This document shows, in pieces, positions 10,012 to 20,100 of a DNA stretch of 26,044 nucleotides. The translations under genes and the position numbers were made by a program. The stretch spans positions 578,706 to 604,749 of the forward strand of contig SCFE01000031.1 of assembly GCA_004352715.1 (NCBI GenBank), read 5' to 3'. This stretch comes from Hofstenia miamia (Eukaryota; Xenacoelomorpha; Acoela). Under the pieces are notes generated by a model. That model ran no database searches. It was not told where the DNA came from and saw only the letters and a list, made by a program, of their open reading frames with translations. The first letter of the stretch is position 1; every line of letters starts with the position of its first letter.

Positions 10012-11529
10012 TATGCGCTACGAGAAATTAATGTAGACAAGAAAGGGCAAAGTGTACTACTGATCATAATAAAGGAAGAGATCTCTGAAAAGGAGATAAT
10101 AGACAAACAGCAAGATGACGTGATCCTCAAAGAAATAATAAGGAAACTGAAAGAACCCAGAGTGACACTATCGAAGCTAACAGCAAGTTACTTAGAACAA
10201 TAAAAGTGGAAAATAAACCAAAGGGGGTTATTGTACCTCAAAGGTCAAAACAATAGGATCGCAATACCAGAGTATTTTAAAAGAGATCTCATAAGGTGAA
10301 TACATGAAAAAGGTCACCTCGGGATAACACAGACAGAGAAAACATTCAATGGGCGATTTATCACAACAGCAGTAAGGAAGGTAATTGAAGACATCATTAA
10401 TAAATGTACAACATGTCTGCTACACAACAGTCAACGATTCCCAACGCAGAGAGCACCGCTAGAAAAGATAATAGCCACACAACCAAACGAAATAGTCCAC
10501 ATCGACTTAGAACAACTATCGAAAGACAACAAGGGGTACCAATTCCTATTAGTGATGGTGGACAACTTTACGAAGTATGCTAGGATGATCCTGATGAAGA
10601 ACACAACCGCGGAGACCACAGCAGAAATAGTAATGAAGGAATGGATACTGTGATTCGGGCCTATGGAAACGATCATATCAGATAAGGGACCACAATTCGA
10701 GAGCAGTCTATTCCAGGAAATGGCCAAGATGCTAGAAATAGTGAGCGAACGAACTACAGCATACCACCCGCAGGCGAATGGTGCGGTAGAACGACTAAAC
10801 AGGACTCTGATAAAATTGATAAGAGTGACGACAATGAGGATGGGGGGGAACAAATGGAGAGAGGTGATCGAGATGATAGAATATTTTTACAACACGTGGG
10901 TACACTCAACAACAGGAACCACCCCATTTAAAGCAATGTTTGGCCGAGAGGCAGCTACACCACTGTCAATGCAATACACTGATTACAGCAAAGCCTTGAA
11001 TAATGAATATGTAAATCAATTGCATAAACAGATTGCAGCAATCCACGAAACAATATGCCATAACACAAAGAAATTGGCAGTGAGACAACAGAGAAACTAT
11101 AATAAAAAAATTTACGGGCACGCGCATAAAGTAGGCGACAAAGTCTACGCATTTGCACCAATGAAACTAACAGACACCAATCAGGTTCGCAAATTAAAAA
11201 CAGTTTGGTCCAGACCACACACAATAACGCAAGAATTGCCGAACAATGAATACATGTTAGATAATGGCAGACTATTGCACTTCCAGAATTTAAAAAGAGC
11301 AATGGCAGACATTGAAGAAACGAAGATAGACGGAAGTGCTGAGTTTAAATTAAGCCAAATAAACGGCAAAGAGGTTATGTACAACATGTGTGATTTAGAT
11401 AGCCTGTGGAGGAGGAATTCGAAGAAGAATTCACAGCAGACATTGGAAATGAGCAATTGGAAAGAAGAGTGCAACCCCAGAGGGCTGCAAAAAATAAAAC
11501 TATATATAACCCTGAAATATGGGATATAG
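10012..11529 (+). pseudogene. Integrase part of Pol, element 1, interrupted
   Basis: It continues the Pol frame after the stop at 10009 and inserts the element DNA into the genome. The zinc-binding domain shows HEKGH near 10304 and CTTC near 10408. The catalytic core has HIDLEQL (first Asp), ISDKGPQF (second Asp) and NGAVERLNRTL (Glu), with 35 residues between the last two, a DD35E signature. The C-terminal region has VGDKVYAFAP and LLHFQNLKR, like the GPY-type tail of Ty3/gypsy integrases. Stops are TAA 10201, TGA 10297 and TGA 10651; the last two sit where Trp (TGG) is likely. The frame ends at 11529, overlapping the next ORF. Confidence 0.88.
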
Positions 11530-11711
11530 ATTTAATAACTGCATTTCGGAAACTAGAGAAGGATGCATCAAGCACTCAGGAAGTGAGTGAGGCACAATCA
11601 ACCAACCAATGGAATCCCGACCACAAACACAAGGAGGTGAGTGCGCAGAAGTTCTCAAACCGGATGTTGATTCGAGGGCAGAAGGGACGAGAACGAAGAG
11701 ATGGTCAATAG
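11403..11711 (+). pseudogene. Third ORF of element 1, N-terminal module
   Basis: This frame opens right after a stop at 11400 and overlaps the end of integrase. It is acidic at the start (EEEFEEEF) and then carries AAKNKTIYNPEIWDIDLIT. That block recurs in element 2 (22368-22186) at both protein and DNA level, which marks this as the real coding frame. No ATG begins it (the first candidate is GTG 11406), so expression may need splicing or a frameshift. The conserved reading then passes into the +1 frame before 11668. No signal peptide or membrane segment is visible, and the function is unknown. Confidence 0.6.
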
Positions 11712-12552
11712 ACGACGTAGAGTTAAGAGGCGTCCTAGTAGTACTCAAGGCCGATTCAAGGGCAGAGATACAAACGGACAATCGGCCTCTTTGCAGCTTA
11801 ACTTTCCTTCCAGGGGATCACTTCGCCGATTCGAGGGCGGTGAAACAACCGGAGTTCCAGGGGAAGGTGTAAGTGGTGGAAGAACCGTGGAGATCCGGAA
11901 GTGATTCAAGGCTGAAGGTATCTCCACCGGAACCACAGCTGGTCAAGTATCGCGGGTTGTAACTGATAGCCGATTCAAGGGCAAATCAGTTGACACCAGC
12001 GGCACAGGTTCACAGCCCATGGACTGTGAGCCGAGCACCAGCAGATTGCCTTTACGGATGAGGCAGATAGATATCTCCTCAGAAACAACATCAGAGCATA
12101 TGGTAAGATCTAGAGAGAGAGAAAAGCGAATGTCTAAAATCAATGGGGAAACGTTGCACCCCTATTTCATGGCAACCACAAAAATGCGGCACAATGCATT
12201 CGAGAAATTGTCTCCAGAAACAAAAACATTAATAAGGAAAACCGCCAAAATGGAAGGGAGCATCTTGCCAATTCTACTAGATGCAGACAATCGGCCAAAA
12301 GTTAATGTATTAATTAGCTACCCACGAGAACTAAATGAAATGATATGCCAGAAACAGCCCGCGGTGCACATTCACAAAAATAATAAAGAGAGCCAAGATG
12401 CTAAAGAAAGGTGGAATAACAACGCCCGTAGAAATTTGCGAAATGGTGACGAAAACACAACTGGAAATCACACAAGAGGAACAACTATTAACTTCGTCAC
12501 AGCTACTACTATCCCCGAAAACACAAACAGTAATCAACAGGATAAACATTGA
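11665..12552 (+). pseudogene. Third ORF of element 1, repeat region and conserved module
   Basis: In frame from about 11665, with stops at 11668 and 11902, this part has repeats of the type RFEG/GRFKG/RFKA (11666-11982), then a region conserved with element 2: HPYFMATTKMRHNAFEKLSP followed by ILPILLDADNRPKVNVLISY. The matching region of element 2 is HPYFIANRKMRY then LSPQTKQLIRES and IPIVIDKKNQP. The first ATG after the last stop is 12019, in the same frame. Similarity breaks off near 12380-12400, where element 1 appears to have lost about 35 codons and changed frame, so the last 50 codons to 12552 are probably out of frame. Unknown function; not recognisably an envelope protein. Confidence 0.6.
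11666..11982 (+). repeat. Five GRFKG-type coding repeats in the third ORF
   Basis: Copies lie at 11666-11679, 11749-11763, 11825-11840, 11901-11912 and 11968-11982, all in the same phase. The copy at 11749 is preceded by AGTACTC, as in the Pol linker, with only a 3-base indel between them. In the first and fourth copies the CGA (Arg) codon reads TGA. Confidence 0.75.
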
Positions 12553-12912
12553 AAAGTGGGGAGACATAAGCCAAGACAGTACGATCAAATGGATCGACAC
12601 TGATGATGAGCGATTTCTGGTAGAAATAAAAGTAACAAGAGAAAAGAAAGAAATAGCAGAAAGAAACTACCAGAGGATACGAGAACAGCAGACAGTAGCG
12701 ACAATGAAATTAATGTTTACAGAAGCATTCACGCGCACAGAACTAGAAGAGCTGATGAAGCCATTCAATCAGATCGTGGTAGATGTTGAATGCACAACTT
12801 CCAAAATCGACATTCAGGAATGTATACGGATTGAAACCTTTTAATCAAATCGCACTGGATGTCGAGTGCATCACATCAAGAATTGAGATACATGAACGCA
12901 TATAGAGTTGAA
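12398..12912 (+). pseudogene. Third ORF of element 1, C-terminal module, frameshifted
   Basis: The open frame 12398-12844 carries KGGITTPVEICEMV and later SPKTQTVINRI. These loosely match NGEISSRKLQANIEET and SQKQEEILEFIKE in element 2, so this is probably the continuation of the third ORF after a deletion near 12390. The tail has a diverged tandem repeat: 12762-12837 (FNQIVVDVECTTSKIDI) and 12838-12912 (FNQIALDVECITSRIEI), offset 76 bp, which puts the second unit in another frame. It is rich in charged and helical stretches. Confidence 0.45.
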
Positions 12913-13168
12913 GCTAAGCAAACGGGGACTCAATCAATCATTTTGGGAGACAATCACAGAAGCAAAAATGAATTACCCCGCCAACATCGGACTAGCAATG
13001 GCATCTAATACAACGGGCACATATGATGAAATTGAAAGACTTGTTGATACGAAGATCTTACTATGTACGCTGCCTAAAATGATTGCGATACCTATGGTAC
13101 TGCCTAGATGGCGACTCCCGAAAGAGGTAAAACCTGCAAAAACATTCCTACATGAATATAAATCATAA
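12908..13168 (+). pseudogene. Unidentified open frame before the 3' LTR
   Basis: An 87-codon open frame beginning with TTG and ending at 13168, in the same strand and position as the end of the third ORF. It shows no family motif and no clear match to element 2. It may be the distal, frameshifted end of the third ORF or plain noncoding sequence. About 110 bp separate it from the 3' LTR. Confidence 0.3.
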
Positions 13169-13280
13169 GTGAACTCGCAACATAAAGCCATAGAAATGAC
13201 AGAGCAAGAGGACTACAAGAGAACAAAGAAGATACTGCTAGATAATGACAACAAAGAACGCATTTATATAGAAAGGACTC

Positions 13281-13495
13281 GCTTTGGGCAGTAGCCCACA
13301 GAAGAACTGAAGAGGAAACGTCACACGGCTCCATCATCTAAACAGTGATAATCAATATTTGATTAACTTAACTAGTTAACTAAAAAGGAAAAGTTTGGCG
13401 ATTCAATAACTTAGTAACTCCTCACCCGCAATTTACTGAGTGCTAATTATCAACAATAATACATAGTGCAAATAAGCCAGGTGGAGGATGTTACA
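13281..13495 (+). repeat. 3' LTR of element 1, slightly truncated at its start
   Basis: It matches 5422-5639 from GCTTTGGGCAG onward and ends GTTACA, lacking the first 16 or so bases. It differs from 15005-15219 at four positions. Upstream is GAAAGGACTC rather than the purine tract seen at the other copies, so a deletion removed the 3' UTR-like repeat and the LTR start. Confidence 0.8.
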
Positions 13496-14480
13496 TGAGC
13501 AGCATTATGTCTTGGATTATGCTACAGTACTTCTATGGGCAAGCACAGAAACTACTTGTTCAGATGCAGTAGGTATGACAGTGGTATTAACAGGTGCCAT
13601 AGGAAGAGAGATTTCAGTTAGAGAGCACAGTCCTTCACAGTGATTAGGAGTAGCCATGGTGGCTAGAGTGCACACAAGGGTTAGGGTGGACTGGGTAAAT
13701 GTCAAGGTACAGCTGACAGGAGATGTGATCAATAAGGCAGGCTTGGACACTACTGCATTTACAGACAGAGGAGTGGTTGCATTTGCAAATTGGGAAGACA
13801 CAATCTGAGCCACTCTGTTAGTGAACTTCTTGCTAAAGGCCTTGAGGACTTTATCTAGTATGGCTCAAGTAATGTATTCAGCTGAACAATCATTGTAAGA
13901 AGTACTGCCAGAAGGAAGTGGTTCCTTTTTGTAAGCAAGTGCTGGCAGAGCTAAAACCAGGAAAGCTAGCTCATGGATTTGTATTTCCAGCAAGGTCATT
14001 GATTCCATCATCCTCACATTCCATTTGCACCACCATTTGCTGAGACAGGGATTCCTTCCAATGCTTAATTTCCAACATTTGGGCATCTAGGTGTGGCATA
14101 GGACTATTATATGGATGAGAAGGAATGGGCAGAGTAGTGGCAGTGTTTAGAATCTGCTGGTGATTCACTGGAGATATCTGATAGGGGGAAGTAGGTAACA
14201 ACAAATTACTAGCAATCCAATGGTACAAGGGGTAGCATTCTGGCTAGCTATGCTTGCTCAGGTGATGCTCCTCAAAGTAGTCCCTATAGGAGAAAAAACA
14301 ACAGTATTACTAGTATCCATTGAACTAGAATGAGAATCAAAAGAACAAGAAATTTCAGAAAAATCCATAACAATTTGGAAGTACATCCAAAGACCAAGCA
14401 ACAACACTAGTTACCAGAATAAAGCAATTTGGTGGTATGGTAGGCAACCATGTAAGGTATTTAGTAAAAATCCAATGAAC
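13496..14480 (+). repeat. Flank X, copy 1
   Basis: About 985 bp, apparently identical to 15220-16204 except for one base next to the LTR (13497 G, 15221 T). It ends at AATGAAC, where sequence jumps to the LTR-upstream repeat (14480). It holds a degenerate reading frame on the minus strand. Confidence 0.9.
13517..14086 (-). pseudogene. Unidentified degenerate reading frame in X, copy 1
   Basis: The minus strand is one frame from 14086 to 13517, broken only by a TGA at 13865-13867. It includes a LDKVLKAFSKKFTNRVAQIV stretch followed by a Ser/Thr/Val-rich low-complexity part. Another minus-strand frame (14228-13971) precedes it, containing a Pro/Ser-rich piece, then HLDAQMLEIKHWKESL. Together they suggest an old coding exon or transposon gene. 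I recognise no family. Confidence 0.3.
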
Positions 14481-14988
14481 TGGATTCCATCTCGGGATCG
14501 ATTTGGAGAGTCTTTGTGCCAGTCATGAAACTGCACTTATGTTATGGTTAGGAGTTTTTCGATTCTTGCCTAGTCTGACTATCGATCTATACATGTACGA
14601 AATAATTAATGCTTGAAACGACTGGATAGTCGAACCCTAGGAATATACATGTTATTAATAGTAGGAGACTTGACTATAATTGACTAAATAAGTGACCTTA
14701 CATGTATCTCTATTAAATGTAAGTTTAGGAAACTGCAATCTTATTAATTAAATTACTAAGCCAATAATTTTACGGTAATGGCTACCTTAATATTATGTAA
14801 ATGCAGTTAGTGTCAATGCCCGGTTGCTTTACTTAAACAAATCAACAAACACTTTACAACATTGAGTTTAAGTCAGTTACAACTTAACATGAGTGCACGC
14901 ACTGAGCTAAAGTAAGGTACACATAATTAGTTCCAATTGAGCTGAGATGGTGCAGTGGATTCAGTCATCATTCATGAAGGAGGGGAAC
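14480..14988 (+). repeat. LTR-upstream repeat (copy 2)
   Basis: It matches 4913-5421 base for base in length (509 bp) with a few percent differences, and begins 13 bp into that repeat at CTGGAT. It ends in the purine run GAAGGAGGGGAAC (14976-14988) before an LTR. Confidence 0.85.
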
Positions 14989-15219
14989 TGTGTTGTGGAG
15001 ATCAGCTTTGGGCAGTAGCCCACAGAAGAACTGAAGAGGAAACGTCACACGGCTCCATCACCTAAACAGTGATAATCAATATTCGATTAACTTAACTAGT
15101 TAACTAAAAAGGAAAAGTTTGGCGATTCAATAACTTAGTAACTCCTCACCCACAATTTACTGAGTGCTAATTATCAACAATAATACATGGTGCAAATAAG
15201 CCAGGTGGAGGATGTTACA
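14989..15219 (+). repeat. LTR, copy 2 (not attached to an internal region)
   Basis: It begins TGTGTTGTGG and ends GTTACA like the 5' LTR, with an extra segment (CAGTAGCCCA) shared with the copy at 13281. It is followed by flank X instead of a primer-binding site, so it is a 3'-type or solo LTR end. Confidence 0.8.
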
Positions 15220-16204
15220 TTAGCAGCATTATGTCTTGGATTATGCTACAGTACTTCTATGGGCAAGCACAGAAACTACTTGTTCAGATGCAGTAGGTAT
15301 GACAGTGGTATTAACAGGTGCCATAGGAAGAGAGATTTCAGTTAGAGAGCACAGTCCTTCACAGTGATTAGGAGTAGCCATGGTGGCTAGAGTGCACACA
15401 AGGGTTAGGGTGGACTGGGTAAATGTCAAGGTACAGCTGACAGGAGATGTGATCAATAAGGCAGGCTTGGACACTACTGCATTTACAGACAGAGGAGTGG
15501 TTGCATTTGCAAATTGGGAAGACACAATCTGAGCCACTCTGTTAGTGAACTTCTTGCTAAAGGCCTTGAGGACTTTATCTAGTATGGCTCAAGTAATGTA
15601 TTCAGCTGAACAATCATTGTAAGAAGTACTGCCAGAAGGAAGTGGTTCCTTTTTGTAAGCAAGTGCTGGCAGAGCTAAAACCAGGAAAGCTAGCTCATGG
15701 ATTTGTATTTCCAGCAAGGTCATTGATTCCATCATCCTCACATTCCATTTGCACCACCATTTGCTGAGACAGGGATTCCTTCCAATGCTTAATTTCCAAC
15801 ATTTGGGCATCTAGGTGTGGCATAGGACTATTATATGGATGAGAAGGAATGGGCAGAGTAGTGGCAGTGTTTAGAATCTGCTGGTGATTCACTGGAGATA
15901 TCTGATAGGGGGAAGTAGGTAACAACAAATTACTAGCAATCCAATGGTACAAGGGGTAGCATTCTGGCTAGCTATGCTTGCTCAGGTGATGCTCCTCAAA
16001 GTAGTCCCTATAGGAGAAAAAACAACAGTATTACTAGTATCCATTGAACTAGAATGAGAATCAAAAGAACAAGAAATTTCAGAAAAATCCATAACAATTT
16101 GGAAGTACATCCAAAGACCAAGCAACAACACTAGTTACCAGAATAAAGCAATTTGGTGGTATGGTAGGCAACCATGTAAGGTATTTAGTAAAAATCCAAT
16201 GAAC
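15220..16204 (+). repeat. Flank X, copy 2
   Basis: Second copy of 13496-14480, offset 1724 bp. Beyond 16204 it continues into AAAATAAAG, presumably the original downstream flank, whereas copy 1 is cut at this point. Confidence 0.9.
15241..15810 (-). pseudogene. Unidentified degenerate reading frame in X, copy 2
   Basis: Identical in translation to the frame at 13517-14086, including the single TGA (15589-15591). No family recognised. Confidence 0.3.
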
Positions 16205-18157
16205 AAAATAAAGACAAAACAGAATAGAGAACAAATAACCAAGCAAGTTAAGAACATCTTGTAAGCATAGCTCAGTGACAGTTCTAAATCATGTCAGGGT
16301 CACCATGAAGAATCTGGGGCATTATTGGAGAACTTAGTGTCACAGCAGAAGGTTGTGGGAGTGACAATCAAGTAGATTCTAGTGATTCTAGTGAAAATAA
16401 ACAAAAACATTGATAAGTCATCCAAGTAACAAGTAACTGTTTAGATCCATCAAGCAGGAGAAGAAAACATCCAGGACAACCAATTTGAATGGCATCATGC
16501 CAGAGTGATATCTAGGATAGGAGGTTCAGAAACTTGTTTGAATGGTGCTACCCTATTTGTCTCACATTTTATTATCTAGCTCAGTAAACATTAAAGATTG
16601 TTTTCTTAGATCTCAGCTCATGTATAAATAGCATGTAATTACCATGCATTCATACTGGCCAACAGGCATGATTTAACCAAGTGTAAAAATTTATAGGTGT
16701 ATGTCTAAGTTGCATTTGAAAGACAAGAAGGAGTTAAGACCTACACATAGCTATATCCATAACCTAATGCAGTCCAATATTTGGGCTGCCTTTGTCTTGG
16801 AACTAGTTTTCATCCTTAGATCAGAGGAATGACTCTCAAATGGTTAAATATAATAATAATTGTAAAGAAAAAGCAAACACAGTCTCAGTGAGATACAATC
16901 AATTCAACTTTCTCAACAGTTTCTCTCAGTTTTACACTTAATCATAATATATACTGTTCTTTGTTTACAATTCAAAGCATATTGTTTTCCCTCACAAATT
17001 AAAGTGAGTAATAACATGTATAACACATTATTGAGGGGACATTGTTTTTACTTTGTAAACTATATTGGAAATTAATAATACATCACTATGACGTATTCCC
17101 CAAGTGTCTCTACAATATTAATAACCTATACATTATTGAATTGTTTAAATGATAGTTACTCCAATGCCTTCTTGTTCAATCAAAGATATTTGTATCACTA
17201 ATGATAAAAGAAGAGAGAAATGATTATATGTTAACTAATTCTCATATTAGCATTAAACTACAACTCAGGAATACAAAGTTAATATTTAATTTATCTATTG
17301 TTCATTTACACTGGAATTGTTGTGTGAAGCAATCTACCTTGAATTACAGCATGCTGGAGTTCTGTGTATAGTGTTATGCAAGTTAACCACAAACATCATG
17401 TAGGGAGATGCACAAGAGTGATTCATCTGCTAACACTGCAGCAGGTCAGTATGAAGCTGTTTAGCTCAACAGTACTTGAGAAATATAAATACAATTATGT
17501 TAGTCACTAGCATTTCTTGCAGATACATTATAGATATATTCAGTAATATGCATGAAATACTAACAGTTTAGGGTTTAGTACTACTGATGAAGGAAACATT
17601 GAAATAGTTACTGTCAAGGATAGTAAAATATAATAGAAATAATACAGATATTATTGATAGTACAGGATTTCACAATAGATTAAACTTAGCTTGTTCATGC
17701 TGATTAACTTTAGCTATATTACATTTGAATTTTTATATCTTTTGATATTTTTACAATTGTGAATTTATTATTACTTTAGTAATAATCAAGTTGTTTTACC
17801 TAATGTATGTTATCTATTGTTTTTTTTAAATATAAATGCAAGCCTTATTCCCAGAGTTGTGAGCTGATGTTGATGACTAGGCTTTTAACATTGTAGTCAA
17901 CAGTTAATTTTATAATTATTTTAAGAGTTTTTTAAATGCTAGGTTGGAGAACATTTGAGTAAATAGTTTGCACAGATTTTTCCAGAACCACTTTAAATTG
18001 CAATTATGAAATTTAATGATGTTGTAGTCAAATATTCAGCTTAGTGAAACTTTTTATGTGAAAACTTAATATTAAAGTTAAACTATAAACTAAATGTTAT
18101 GGTAGTCATCTCTAATGAGAACCATGGTTGGGAATTTGATATTAGCATTATAATGAA
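16205..18157. other. Unassigned AT-rich sequence
   Basis: No long open frame, known motif or clear repeat is visible in this stretch. Confidence 0.5.
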
Positions 18158-18367
18158 TTGATATTCTTTATGTATTACTTTTTAAAAGACTTGCATTTAA
18201 ATATATTTATTAAACCTTGTTTAAGTAAAAATGATCGTGAAAAAGAAAAATTATGTTTAAAGAAGAGATATTTATTAATAAATGAAGGAGTGGACAAAAG
18301 TAGACTTAAGATTAGAAATCTTTCACTTTTTATGGATTACAATATAGTAAAATCCTTGTCTATATGA
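18158..18367 (+). pseudogene. Short open frame resembling a LINE ORF1 tail
   Basis: A 69-codon frame contains KPCLSKNDREKEKLCLKKRY and later LKIRNLSLF. The pattern of (L/M)S+(E/N)DR.KE, charged helix, then IRN resembles a segment often seen near the end of LINE-encoded nucleic-acid-binding proteins. There is no ATG (it opens with TTG) and no neighbouring LINE sequence was found, so this is a weak call. Confidence 0.3.
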
Positions 18368-18679
18368 CACACCATTTTAAATTTATGTATACCAACTTCT
18401 GCAGCATTCTAAAAATTGAGAAACAAGTTTCACTAATGAATTGTATAATAGCATATGATATTTCATGAGCAATTTAGATTAGCATCCTTTAAAAGATCTA
18501 TATAGGTTTATAGTTTTACTTAATGTATTAAGATAGGCTTTTAATCATGGAAATGCAGGTTTCTTTTCTTCAAAGTTGTAAAAAATATGTGAATAATGTA
18601 AATAAATATGTTTCATTGATTCAGTGCTTGTGAATTTTTACATTGCTAAAAAAACAACTTTTTTTTAAAAAAGCATCTC

Positions 18680-18736
18680 CCAAACTCAGGGTGTGACTTA
18701 TCTATGGATGTGGCTTATACATGGGTAAATACAGTA
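18680..18736. repeat. Remnant of a DNA-transposon end
   Basis: The run includes GGTGTGACTTAT and GTGGCTTATACATGGG and ends in AAATACAGTA. Such GCGGCTTATAC...AAATACGGTA ends, with CpG decayed to TpG, occur in several DNA-transposon families; I cannot name the family and no partner end is visible. Confidence 0.35.
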
Positions 18737-19479
18737 CTTTATATTGCAATAGTTTACAAGATTGAAATTACAAAAATATGAAACCATAAAAAGCAAAATC
18801 TTTTCATTCTTCTGAAAACTATGTTGAAACAACCTTAGCAAAAGCTACATGTTGTAACTATCTTAATAGAGTAACATTCTAGTTCTAGGGTAATCTTAGG
18901 CTAATTTTAAATTCAATATATGAAACAATTTTACTCATAAAGCTTTCATGATGTTGTGTCAACAAAATGCTTACTGTCCTGTTTGAGAAACTGTAAAACA
19001 TCAGCAAAACACAAACATTAATTTTTCTTGTACATTATTTAAAAATATTCTCCAATAAAGAAATGCTTAACAAATGCTAAACACAGAGGTCAGTATGAAA
19101 ATAAGTAGGAATAGGGACTTTTATGTGAATATAATAAGCTAAAGGCAAACAAGTAAACTACAAACTAGTGTCATCCCAAACACTCTTCTTTTTGTATGCT
19201 AGGAGATGAAAGCATTGAAGGACAGAAGCTATAAATCTATCTTACAAAGAGAAGAATGTATCTATATTAAAACAACACTGGAATTAAGAAGATATTCAAT
19301 ACCTTAGCTATCTAATGCAAAGGAAACAATTTAGAAACAAGTTAGAATTTCCAAAATGAATAAACCAAAAGAAGTGCCCCTCACTTCTAATACAATTATA
19401 ACCCATCATAAGGCTAATTAAAAAAAAACTGTTTGCAGTATACCACTGACAATCAACAAAAAATATTGAGAAATTGATA
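18737..19479. other. Unassigned AT-rich sequence
   Basis: Nothing recognisable on either strand. Confidence 0.45.
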
Positions 19480-20100
19480 ACTGCAAAACAGGAAACAGCA
19501 AAAACAAATCAGCAACAACCCCATTATTAATGAACCACTCTTGAGAATATTAAACAAGGAAATTAAATTAGAGAGGCATGTGATACAATAACAGCAAGAA
19601 ATAATTGAGCTGATGGATTAAAACTGATCAGATGAATCTAAAATCCATACAATAGTACAAAAATACTATAGGATTTGGCAGGAGAAGAAAATATTAGAGG
19701 AAGTGCATAAAATCACATTTCAATTATATTCACAGCCAAATCCATTGGAATCAGTAAAATTGGAGCAATAGAAATCTGATGAAAACAAAAATGATGTTTA
19801 CTTCAATATTGGAAGGGAAATAGAGAAAAAATTCCAACTACATTTACATAATTTAAAAACTCCAGAAAAACTGACATTCAACTATTTGACATTGTTTGCA
19901 AACAACATACAACTGGCTATGTCCTGCCAGGCAAAACTGCAAAAATTTAATGGCAAGGTGGATATCAATGTGACAAAATTCACCAAGTGCCTTACAAACT
20001 TTGATTTATCAATTTTATAACAAGGAGTAAGCACAAAATATTAAACAGCCAGATTCCCACTCACACTATAATGTACACCAACACTATTGTCATATCTTCT
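19480..20100 (+). pseudogene. Decayed gag fragment of a related Ty3/gypsy element
   Basis: The plus strand reads KLQKFNGKVDINVTKFTKCL near 19935-19995 and ARFPLTL near 20050. These match LPKFNGRVDGYNPTFGEW and AARFPLYL of the element 1 capsid domain. The preceding 400 bp read as charged helical sequence with several stops, in the place of the coiled coil. It ends near 20100 with no capsid C-terminus. It lies opposite in strand to the third-ORF fragment that follows. Confidence 0.6.

Larger units (their letters stand above)
5422..13495 (+). mobile_element. Ty3/gypsy-like LTR retrotransposon (element 1), inactive
   Basis: The order LTR, primer-binding site, gag, protease, RT, RNase H, integrase, third ORF, LTR shows a Ty3/gypsy layout, with integrase after RNase H. 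Gag and pol each read in one frame apart from stops: 5789 and 6425 in gag; 10009, 10201, 10297 and 10651 in pol. The third ORF is also broken by stops and frame changes. The 3' LTR lacks about 16 bp at its start, and the 3' UTR-like repeat seen at 4830-5421 and 14480-14988 is missing before it. A copy dependent on enzymes from intact relatives is conceivable but not shown. Confidence 0.85.

Noticed and set aside
11403-13168. Third ORF as an envelope gene of an errantivirus-like element
   Set aside because: No signal peptide, furin-type site, fusion peptide or membrane anchor is visible in either element's copy.
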